DNA from: a virus
Direction: 5' to 3' (one strand)
Virus record (IMG/VR): IMGVR_UViG_3300025151_000193
Coordinates: 1 to 30,036 of that record
DNA length: 30,036 nt
Of this stretch, positions 1 through 6,500 are shown piece by piece. The notes beneath the pieces were generated by a model, which worked only from the letters and a program-made list of their open reading frames with translations, had not been told where the DNA came from and did no database searches. The translations under genes were made by a program, and so were the position numbers. The stretch's first letter is position 1. The number at the start of each line of letters is the position of its first letter.

Positions 1-87
1 CGTATAAGATCTTATCTTATTTGTTTCAGGGCTATGCAATACATTAGCATAGCAATGAGCTAATGGGCTTTTGTTTGGATCTCTCAT
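1..87 (-). CDS. Partial small gene cut by the left window edge
   Basis: An open frame starts with ATG at 87-85 and stays open for 29 codons to the window edge (begins MRDPNKSPLAHCYANV). Its start overlaps the stop of the preceding 79-aa gene as ATGA, the coupling seen repeatedly in this cluster, which is the main reason to accept it. The product is not recognised and its C-terminus lies outside the window. It could be a small protein like its neighbours or the start of a longer one. Confidence 0.55.
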   Translation of the reverse strand, partial: MRDPNKSPLAHCYANVLHSPETNKIRSYT

Positions 88-323
88 TTTTTATCTAGTT
101 TTTTCATTGCTTTATTCCTAGCACACTTCATTTTCTTTGCGTACGTAGGATTTTTCTTACGATTAAATACTATTTGCTGGTTTAAACTACCAACTATTTT
201 CTTCTTATTTCCTTTACGACTTTTAATAAGCCAGTCAGCTAAAGCATCACAAGATAAATCTCTAAACTTACCTTTAGCATCTGGCGCGTCAGAGTCTTTC
301 CACTCAGGTCTTTTTTTTGCCAT
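84..323 (-). CDS. Small basic protein, 79 aa, unknown function
   Basis: The protein starts MAKKRPEWKD and is very rich in Lys and Arg, with Cys at residues 25 and 67. A GTG two codons upstream would also open the frame, but the ATG at 323 gives the MAKK start seen in the other small genes here. The start lies 20 nt inside the end of the upstream 59-aa gene; the stop overlaps the next ATG as ATGA. A central LADWLIKSRKG segment resembles LANWFINMQNC at the end of the 59-aa neighbour, so the two may be distantly related. No signal peptide or membrane segment is visible. A cytoplasmic nucleic-acid-binding role is possible from charge alone; no family was recognised. Confidence 0.7.
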   Translation of the reverse strand: MAKKRPEWKDSDAPDAKGKFRDLSCDALADWLIKSRKGNKKKIVGSLNQQIVFNRKKNPTYAKKMKCARNKAMKKLDKK

Positions 324-483
324 GTCCACAGTTTTGCATGTTAATAAACCAGTTAGCTAACTGCACATCTCGCTTAGTAGCTTCTTTACGTGACTTAAGT
401 TTTTTAACCTTACTACAAGTAACATCACCTCCGTATAGTTTATTTATACGAGCTTTTAAAACTCCTCTATACGCTTTAGCCAT
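304..483 (-). CDS. Small basic protein, 59 aa, unknown function
   Basis: Reading the minus strand gives MAKAYRGVLKARINKLYGGD... ending GHGKKKT and TGA. It is lysine- and arginine-rich, with Cys at residues 23 and 52. Its ATG shares one base with the stop of the upstream 46-aa gene (TAATG), a translational-coupling arrangement. Its end overlaps the start of the 79-aa gene by 20 nt. The LANWFI segment near the C-terminus echoes LADWLI in that next protein. No family was recognised. The case for a real gene rests on clean packing between two other small genes on the same strand. Confidence 0.65.
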   Translation of the reverse strand: MAKAYRGVLKARINKLYGGDVTCSKVKKLKSRKEATKRDVQLANWFINMQNCGHGKKKT

Positions 484-623
484 TACTTCTTTTTCTTCTT
501 ACCCATTTTACCAGGTCCACCAGCCTTAGTACAACGAACACCCCAACCCGAGGCATAAGCGCTAGGCCATACTTCAAACTTCTTTTTTGCTGCAGCTTTA
601 CAAGCTGGACTAATTTTTCCCAT
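483..623 (-). CDS. PSAYASG-motif small basic protein, 46 aa (paralogue 2)
   Basis: The frame encodes MGKISPACKAAAKKKFEVWP, then SAYASGWGVRC, a Gly/Lys tail and six terminal lysines. The core F-E-V-W-P-S-A-Y-A-S-G followed by a Cys is shared with the 45-aa protein at 3429-3566 (Y-K-V-F-P-S-A-Y-A-S-G), so the window carries two paralogues about 2.9 kb apart. The motif is familiar to me from marine phage and giant-virus small proteins of unknown function; a link to the DUF6321/DUF5872 group is only a recollection. Cys 8 and Cys 31 might bind metal. The stop overlaps the next start as TAATG. Confidence 0.75.
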   Translation of the reverse strand: MGKISPACKAAAKKKFEVWPSAYASGWGVRCTKAGGPGKMGKKKKK

Positions 624-634
624 AATATTTTATT

Positions 635-679
635 TTAGCAAAAGCCGCAGCTAATGCAAATTGGACAGATATTTTCCAT
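635..679 (-). CDS. Candidate 14-aa cysteine-rich micro-ORF (CPICISCGFC)
   Basis: An ATG 2 nt after the stop of the thioredoxin-like gene opens a 14-codon frame, MENICPICISCGFC, ending in TAA. Four of its last ten residues are cysteines with regular C-x2-C-x2-C-x2-C spacing (residues 5, 8, 11, 14). The next gene starts 11 nt after the stop, so the micro-ORF fills the gap almost exactly. There is no Shine-Dalgarno site, but neighbouring genes lack one too. It could be a metal- or iron-sulfur-binding peptide, a translational-coupling leader, or a chance frame. Coding status is uncertain because it is so short. Confidence 0.4.
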   Translation of the reverse strand: MENICPICISCGFC

Positions 680-681
680 AA

Positions 682-1092
682 TTAAAAATTTGATGCTAAA
701 TTAATTTCATTTATTGCTTCTTGTATTTCAGCCAACCCCACAGGAAGCGTAAGGTCAAGACCGGCTTTAAATATTTTTTCCATACTACCAGACTTAAAAA
801 TAAGAACAGTAGGTACCATTCGAACTCTATATTTCTTTTTAGCTTGTGGCGCTTTTGATATATCAACTCTATAATATGATGCATTCTTTATCTGTTTCCA
901 TTCATTAAAACAATTGGCTTCATTAAATTTAGCCCAGAATTCAACAACTATCGTTCCGTCGTTATCATCCCCAAAAGCATTATCATTACGTACAGTTTGA
1001 TCAAAGTTACTATCGTCAATCCAGTATTTTTCTGGAACATCTGACTGCGCGTATGTTAAAGCGCTGATTAATAATAGGATTAAATTTTTCAT
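682..1092 (-). CDS. Exported thioredoxin-fold protein lacking the CxxC active site
   Basis: Residues 1-15 form a signal peptide (MKNLILLLISALTYA, cleavage probably before Q16), so the 136-aa protein should act in the periplasm of a Gram-negative host. The rest reads as a thioredoxin fold: VVEFWA at 49-54, a beta strand with YYRVDIS at 73-79, and the cis-proline loop RMVPTVLIF at 91-99 (Pro94). In thioredoxins FWA is followed by x-W-C-G-P-C; here the segment is K-F-N-E-A-N-C, so both catalytic positions are Asn and a single Cys61 follows. Classical disulfide exchange is therefore unlikely. The gene overlaps its upstream neighbour as ATGA and sits beside lysis genes. Function is unknown; a scaffold, chaperone-like or host-interaction role is possible. 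Confidence 0.8.
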   Translation of the reverse strand: MKNLILLLISALTYAQSDVPEKYWIDDSNFDQTVRNDNAFGDDNDGTIVVEFWAKFNEANCFNEWKQIKNASYYRVDISKAPQAKKKYRVRMVPTVLIFKSGSMEKIFKAGLDLTLPVGLAEIQEAINEINLASNF

Positions 1093-1373
1093 TGATTTTT
1101 TCTTATTTCATATAAACGTTGATCTATTTTTTCTAACTCTTCTAAAATTTTATCAACATCATCTTGTGTGTCCATTATTGTTTGGCGCACTAACTCATCT
1201 TTTAAATCATACTCTGTTCTTGAAATCACCGGCTCAGGAAGTTCTTTAGCAAGAGCTATATCAGATTTTAAAGTAAAATATGTTGTAGCAAGTGATATAG
1301 TAAATCCTATAATTATACCTATTGTCTTCAAATCAAGAGTTACCTTAGTGCTTTCTCCTATTTGTGTAGCCAT
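1089..1373 (-). CDS. One-helix membrane protein with coiled coil, spanin- or holin-like
   Basis: The 94-aa protein has a short N-terminus, one hydrophobic segment at about residues 17-35 (TIGIIIGFTISLATTYFTL), then a charged helical region from about 50 to 92 with heptad-like spacing (DDVDKILEELEKIDQRL). One N-terminal transmembrane helix plus a periplasmic coiled coil is the layout of inner-membrane spanins; some small holins look similar. It lies two genes downstream of the M15 endopeptidase, where a lysis partner is expected. Start and stop are coupled to neighbours (TAATG at 1373, ATGA at 1092). No lipoprotein outer spanin was found beside it, so the lysis role is inferred from position and topology. 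Confidence 0.65.
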   Translation of the reverse strand: MATQIGESTKVTLDLKTIGIIIGFTISLATTYFTLKSDIALAKELPEPVISRTEYDLKDELVRQTIMDTQDDVDKILEELEKIDQRLYEIRKNQ

Positions 1374-2542
1374 TATCTAAATGTTATATTGATTCCAAAA
1401 TTAGAGTTAAATATTTCTGAGTCCCAAAATCTAGTATATTCACCCTCTACAAATATTCCTATTGATCTAGTTACTTTCCATCCAAACATTAATCCTGCTT
1501 GGTAGTCGTCCCATTGCTCACCGCCTAGTAAATCGTTGTGACCGCCTTTACCCCAGCTGTTACGATGCAGATAACTAAAATCTTCGTTACCTTCTACATA
1601 ACTGTGATGAGGCATGATCCAGTTACCATATGCGTGTAGCCAAAAATTATTTTTATAATGATAAAAATCAAAACCAACAATTGGTGCTATCTCAGCAAAT
1701 GGATCAAGTTCTGCCCACGCTTCCCGGTTAAACCGATTCATTAAACTACCGTATATACGATCTCTAAAATCTTCGTCGGTATAAGCAACTATATTACCTT
1801 GTGGATCTCTCCAACACCAATGATACATTATTTCATTAGTGTTTAAGTTTTTATGTTCTATTAGTTCATCTACAAACCCGTACTCATAACCTAAGGTCCA
1901 CCATGGATGTAAAGCATTTCCGTCAGCATCCATTTCATTTAACCATATTTCAATAGGATTGTAACCGTATGCTTTTTGATGTGTGCGATATATAATACCT
2001 GCAGATATACTTAATTTATTTCCTATAGGTAATCTAGCTCTTACTTCGCCAGACATATATTCAAACCCAACATTACCAGATTCTCTAGACTCAAATTTAC
2101 CTATATGATATTTACCAGTGTGTCTTATGAATAAACGTCTATTATCAAATTCGTTTCCGTCTACTCTTTGTTTTTCCCAGTGCAATAAATATTCTAAACC
2201 TTTTACTGCAGCTGTAGGCGCAGATAAACCTACGTTGTTTTCTGTACCGTTATAAAAATTTGGTTTGCTTTCATAGCCAAACCTTGCTAGCTTACGTAAA
2301 CCAACACCAAAACGATAGTTATTTGGATGATATGTTGTTTGATCTATAACGCGAGGGATATCGTACAAGTTATCAGGGTTAGTTCTAACAAAATACTTTG
2401 CTTGCTCTAATTTAGCATTACCCACATTACCTGCAGCATATACGGTGCCATACTTTAAAAAGTCATCGTATAAACCTTTAAGAAACTGTGATTGCACATT
2501 AAAGGATAATAGCACTGCTATAAGCAGAATTAATTTTTTCAT
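1373..2542 (-). CDS. Secreted outer-membrane beta-barrel-like protein, 389 aa
   Basis: The protein begins with a clear signal peptide (MKKLILLIAVLLSFNVQSQ, cleavage near residue 17-19) in the style of Bacteroidota exported proteins. The mature part is rich in Tyr, Trp, Phe, Gly and Asn, with many short alternating segments such as KLSISAGIIY and QAGLMFGWKV. It ends in a strand, FGINITFR, with aromatic and charged ends like a terminal barrel strand. I infer an outer-membrane barrel or a surface-associated beta protein; the exact family is not recognised. It lies between the M15 lysin (ATGA overlap at 2542) and the spanin-like gene (TAATG at 1373), suggesting a role in late outer-membrane disruption or in modifying the infected cell surface. 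Confidence 0.7.
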   Translation of the reverse strand: MKKLILLIAVLLSFNVQSQFLKGLYDDFLKYGTVYAAGNVGNAKLEQAKYFVRTNPDNLYDIPRVIDQTTYHPNNYRFGVGLRKLARFGYESKPNFYNGTENNVGLSAPTAAVKGLEYLLHWEKQRVDGNEFDNRRLFIRHTGKYHIGKFESRESGNVGFEYMSGEVRARLPIGNKLSISAGIIYRTHQKAYGYNPIEIWLNEMDADGNALHPWWTLGYEYGFVDELIEHKNLNTNEIMYHWCWRDPQGNIVAYTDEDFRDRIYGSLMNRFNREAWAELDPFAEIAPIVGFDFYHYKNNFWLHAYGNWIMPHHSYVEGNEDFSYLHRNSWGKGGHNDLLGGEQWDDYQAGLMFGWKVTRSIGIFVEGEYTRFWDSEIFNSNFGINITFR

Positions 2543-2997
2543 ATTACTTCGTATTTCGTTTTGTTGTTTGAATCTCTATAAGCTTTTAAGCATCTGTTTC
2601 TATTAGAGTCAGGAGATACATAACTAACATGTACCCAATCAGGGTTGTTATCTGTTCCAAACTCCCATATGAGCTGATCAAAATCAAGATTGTTTTTTAT
2701 GTAATTATACATTTCTGCGTTTGTTTTGTGACCATATGTGTCATCAATATCAATTGCACGGCCTTCACAATGTTGTGATTTTGAACTACCTCCGATTGCT
2801 TTATTAAGCTCAACCGAACGAAAAAATGAATTAATTTTTATAGGGCCACCTACCCATTTGCGTAGTGGCTCAAATATGTTTTCTGCAATAACCTGCATAT
2901 TAGTCTTCTCATACTCGTTAGGTATATTGTTTATACCCCTTCTTTTGGCTGTGTATGAAAGCGTAGCTTCTTTATAACTAATGTGATCGCTTATCAT
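2539..2997 (-). CDS. M15-family peptidoglycan peptidase (probable endolysin)
   Basis: The 152-aa protein carries the D-Ala-D-Ala carboxypeptidase/L-Ala-D-Glu endopeptidase signature. It has SFFRS at 57-61 (normally S-x-YRS), an SQHCEGRAIDID block at 74-85 giving His76 and Asp83 as zinc ligands, Glu112 in IWEFG as likely catalytic acid, and WVHVS at 121-125 giving His123 as the third ligand. All key residues are present and the length fits a single catalytic domain. There is no signal peptide, so it would need holin-assisted release to cleave the peptide bridges of peptidoglycan. It overlaps both neighbours as ATGA and heads the lysis-type cluster. Some virion-associated M15 enzymes exist, so a tail-associated role cannot be excluded. 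Confidence 0.88.
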   Translation of the reverse strand: MISDHISYKEATLSYTAKRRGINNIPNEYEKTNMQVIAENIFEPLRKWVGGPIKINSFFRSVELNKAIGGSSKSQHCEGRAIDIDDTYGHKTNAEMYNYIKNNLDFDQLIWEFGTDNNPDWVHVSYVSPDSNRNRCLKAYRDSNNKTKYEVI

Positions 2998-3269
2998 TTT
3001 CTTCTCTTTACAGATTTAACACGACGAGGCTTACCGGCTGGCTGGCCTAATCTTTTCTTTTCAGCTATTTTTTTACGCTTTTCAGAAGAAGACATTTCAG
3101 ATGCTGTTTTAGGTGTAGCGCTAGATACACGCTTTTTAGGGCGGCAATATGGCACACCTCTTTTTTCGCCTTTTCTTCTACCACATGGCTTACCTGTACG
3201 AACGTCAACCCATTCTTCTTTAAACCATCTACGTAGAGCAGCACCCTTTTTAGTTTTTCTTACTGCCAT
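2994..3269 (-). CDS. DUF5872-like small basic protein, 91 aa
   Basis: The sequence has KKGAALRRWFKEEWVDV at 7-23, then TGKPCGR, a Cys-containing VPYCRP segment, and RVSSATPKTASEMS at 47-60, ending in a Lys/Arg-rich tail. The W-x5-WVD...GKPCGR...CRP...TPKT order matches a small-protein family I recall from marine phages and giant viruses, annotated as DUF5872; this is memory, not a search. Cys29 and Cys42 could bind a metal. No biochemical function is known to me. The start is TAATG-coupled to the upstream 52-aa gene and the end overlaps the lysin start. The high charge suggests nucleic acid binding. Confidence 0.78.
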   Translation of the reverse strand: MAVRKTKKGAALRRWFKEEWVDVRTGKPCGRRKGEKRGVPYCRPKKRVSSATPKTASEMSSSEKRKKIAEKKRLGQPAGKPRRVKSVKRRK

Positions 3270-3427
3270 TATTTAGGTTTCTTATGACCACATCCTTTTT
3301 TCTTCAAAGCAATATGCTCTGCAAATGTTTTAGCTTTAAAAGCTTTTCCTTTTTTTCCACAGTACATCATATGAGGCTTAAAATCTTTTTCCTCTTTTTT
3401 CATGTACATTTTTCCTTCACCTGGCAT
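3269..3427 (-). CDS. Small Lys-rich Cys/His protein, 52 aa
   Basis: I chose the ATG at 3427 (MPGEGKMYMKKEE...), not an in-frame start 14 codons upstream, because it lies 1 nt after the stop of the preceding 45-aa gene, whereas the longer form would run back into that gene. The protein is strongly basic. It contains His19, Cys23 (MYCGKKGK), His38 (FAEHIA), Cys46 and His48 (KGCGHKK), a spacing that could form a small zinc site. It ends in TAATG overlap with the DUF5872-like gene. The YCGKKGKAFKAKTFAEH arrangement occurs in my memory of other marine phage small proteins, but I cannot name a family. Confidence 0.7.
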   Translation of the reverse strand: MPGEGKMYMKKEEKDFKPHMMYCGKKGKAFKAKTFAEHIALKKKGCGHKKPK

Positions 3428-3428
3428 C

Positions 3429-3566
3429 TTATTTCTTTTTAGATTTATTACCCCAATTTTTTGCCCCAACCTTACGACATTTACTTAGCGCTCCACTTGC
3501 ATATGCAGACGGAAACACTTTATATCTTGCTTTTACTTTATGATAACACGCGTCTTTTTTTGCCAT
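3429..3566 (-). CDS. PSAYASG-motif small basic protein, 45 aa (paralogue 1)
   Basis: This gene starts at ATG 3566-3564, sharing one base with the stop of the 2203-aa protein (TAATG). It reads MAKKDACYHKVKARYKVFP, then SAYASGALSKCRKVGAKNW and a Lys-rich end. The Y-K-V-F-P-S-A-Y-A-S-G-A-L-x-K-C-R-K-V-G-A-K-N-W core is a recurring small-protein motif in marine phages as I recall, with no assigned function. Its second copy in this window is at 483-623. Two cysteines (7 and 30) flank the motif, again with a Cys soon after PSAYASG. Without this gene there would be a gap of about 140 nt in an otherwise tightly packed operon. Confidence 0.8.
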   Translation of the reverse strand: MAKKDACYHKVKARYKVFPSAYASGALSKCRKVGAKNWGNKSKKK

Positions 3567-6500
3567 TACTTTAATGATTTACGTTTTATAGATTTTCTTT
3601 TAATTCCTTTTGGCTTTTTCTTTTCGTTCTTAGTGTCTTCTTCAATTAATCCAACATCCCATTTGCTATAACCTAAAGCTAAAGATATAGCTTGCCAATT
3701 CTCAACGTCCTGACGCACAGGTGTAGTAAGGTTATCTAATTTACGTATTACGCGATCTGCTGGAATATTAGTAGTCGCAGACACAATTTGTCCAACCGCC
3801 ATATAAGCGGGGTTATCTAATGTAAAGCCTGCTTCAGACATTTTTTCTCTTGTGTTTCTATACGTGAATGCTCTACCTGCAGATGCTAGCTTAGTTATTT
3901 TAGAGCTAATAGGAGGGGATAGCTTTAATGCTTCATATGCTACTTTTTCATAATTAGGCCTACCTAACTTAGATTGTCTAATACCCTCAAGCACCATATT
4001 TTTTAATGTTGAAACAACTGCTCCGCCAAAACCTAAACCTCTAAGCAAACCATCAGCTGAACTATTTGCTACTCTAAAATATCGGTTGCGTACTTTTTCC
4101 TCTTCCTCGTCATCATCAAAAGCCATTGCAAATAAAGCAGATTGCAAAGAAGAAAATATAATGTTTTGTACAGCGCCGTAATACATTAATTTACTAAGAT
4201 TTGTTTTCCAATCACCTCTACCATAAGCTAAATCTAAGGCAGCCTTTTTTGTTAAGCGAGCGTATTGCATAGGTGTGTTAGCAAAAGCTAATATAATGCG
4301 TCCTAAACCGCTTGCTTGCTGCATAGATATGCGGTCTGGACGTGAAGATTGCTGTGACTCTTCTGCTATTTCTTGAAAATCTAAAAACGCTTGTTGCTGT
4401 GCGTCTTCCATTTTCATTCCTTCTTTCATATATCGATTTAATCTATTGCGATAAAACGATGCGCCACCTATAGCTATTGCATGCGAGTCTGCAATTTGTG
4501 TTGGCAAAAAACCTTTTTTAAGAATGGATGCAATAACTGATCTGATTGGATTTCTACCGTCTTCTGCTGCTTTTGCAATTTCATCTGCGTTTACATCTGT
4601 TTTCAAGCCCGAGCGACGTTCTTTTAAAAAGTCGGAGTTAAATAACATAGTGTAATCATCCCAGAATTGATCGCTATTCATAAATGCATCTGCCGCTGCA
4701 AGAGGATTGTTATCACTAAAGTTTATAAAGTTAACAAAAGACAATTGCTGTAATAATGCAGATCTAGTGTTAAAGAACATAATAGCACCAACAGAATCAT
4801 TTACCCAGTTTATAAATTTATTTGTTAATCTATTACCGCCTGTAATTCTACGTCTACCTGTTTTCATTCTATATAGAACATCGCTTAATGCTTCTATATA
4901 TCCATCACCAAACGCAGCTCGCAATCTGTTTGCTGTTTCGCCTTCTATTTCACCACTTTGCCCAAACTTACCAAATATTTCTTCTGCGTTAGAAAGATAT
5001 TCTGCTAAAAACTTTTCTCTTGACGATGTATTAAGGTAATCCAAGATATCCGTAGTTAGCGTGCCTCCATCCCAACTTTTTTCAACCTCTGGTGTTTCAG
5101 CAAAATTAGTTAAGTTTAATACTTGTCCAGCAAAGTTTTTAAGAGCGGTATTTGAAGACACTATTTTCGTTAATTCTTTTACTTCGGTTTCAGAAAGCCC
5201 AGGTATTTCCATACCTCTTTTCGTCCATATATAAACTCTTATTGCTGTTTCATTTGAAAAACCGGTTTCATTTGCTGCTTTAAGTTTTATATTCTGACCT
5301 CTTAATATTTTTTTCATTTGTCTAAACTGTCCCATAACAGTTTGACGATATGTTGTAAAATCATTTACGCCTTTCGCAAACGGGTCAAATAAGTTTTGCT
5401 TAAACCAGGCTAAGTCAGCATCACCTTGTTTTCCAGAGCCAACCATATAATACATAAGACCTGCAAAGTCATCAGCTGATGGCGGTATAAAGAATTTCCA
5501 CTTACCTTTGTTTTTGCCAAGCAATCGCGCTTTCTTTTCAGATATTTCAACATTTGCATCAATTTCTGATTTGTTACTAATCTTTTGAGCTATATCTGAA
5601 CCTAAACTAAATTGAACACCAGGAGCTATCATTCCGTTATCTTGCATTCTGTCAAACACTTGTCGCCTTTGTTCAGGCGTTAATGACTGATAACTACCGC
5701 GCGGTTGATTTGCAGATTGAGGAAACATTTGTCTAGTAACGGTTTCAAGCATGTCAAACTGGTCCTCAGCTTTAATTTTATTATAAGCTTTTTCGTTTGC
5801 TTTTATTTTATCATAAAATTCATTAGCTAAGTTAAATTGAATTTTACCATTTTTATATATTTTACCTTTGCTATTCTTTTTTAACCATCTTTCTTTATCT
5901 TCATATGTTGCAGTTTTACCAACGCCACCCTTGCTACGCGGCTTGTCCATAGCTTTTGCGTCTTCTAAAGATATTAAAAGAGTACGAGAAACTATAGGGG
6001 AATGTTGGCCTAGTACAACATTAGAAAAGCCTTTAGATGCAACTCTAACGCTAGGATCCATATGTTCATGCCTCCAATTTGTTACAACTTCATCATAAAT
6101 AATGCCCCCCTCTAAAGTGCCTAAAGATTTTTCTCCATTTATTATTTGAGAATTTGCACCTGCTAATTGTTTAGAAAAAATTAATCTATTCAGTCTTTCA
6201 AGGCTTCCTTTCTTTTCTTGATTTACAAAATCAACCTCTAAAGATTTTAACAAATTAAATAATTTTTGTCTAATTAAATTTGCATTTTTGTTGGACTGTA
6301 TGTCAAATATAGCTTGGTTGTCTTTTGATATACTTAAATTGTCTTTTATAGTTGTTAAATTATTAGAGCTTAATAATTTAGGACTTTCAGATTTAGTAGC
6401 TTCTAAAAGATCATTAAGTAAATCTCTACTTGTTTGTGAATATTTAGCAATATCTGGGGACGTTGAATAAACAGAATTTCTATAAGCAGCTTCAAATCTT

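Noticed and set aside
324-329. GTG start two codons upstream of the 79-aa gene
   Set aside because: The ATG at 323 gives the MAKK N-terminus common to small genes here, and GTG starts are not otherwise used in the window.
3428-3469. Longer start (about 14 extra codons) for the 52-aa Lys-rich protein
   Set aside because: The extension overlaps the 45-aa PSAYASG gene in another frame; the ATG at 3427, 1 nt after that gene's stop, fits the cluster's packing.
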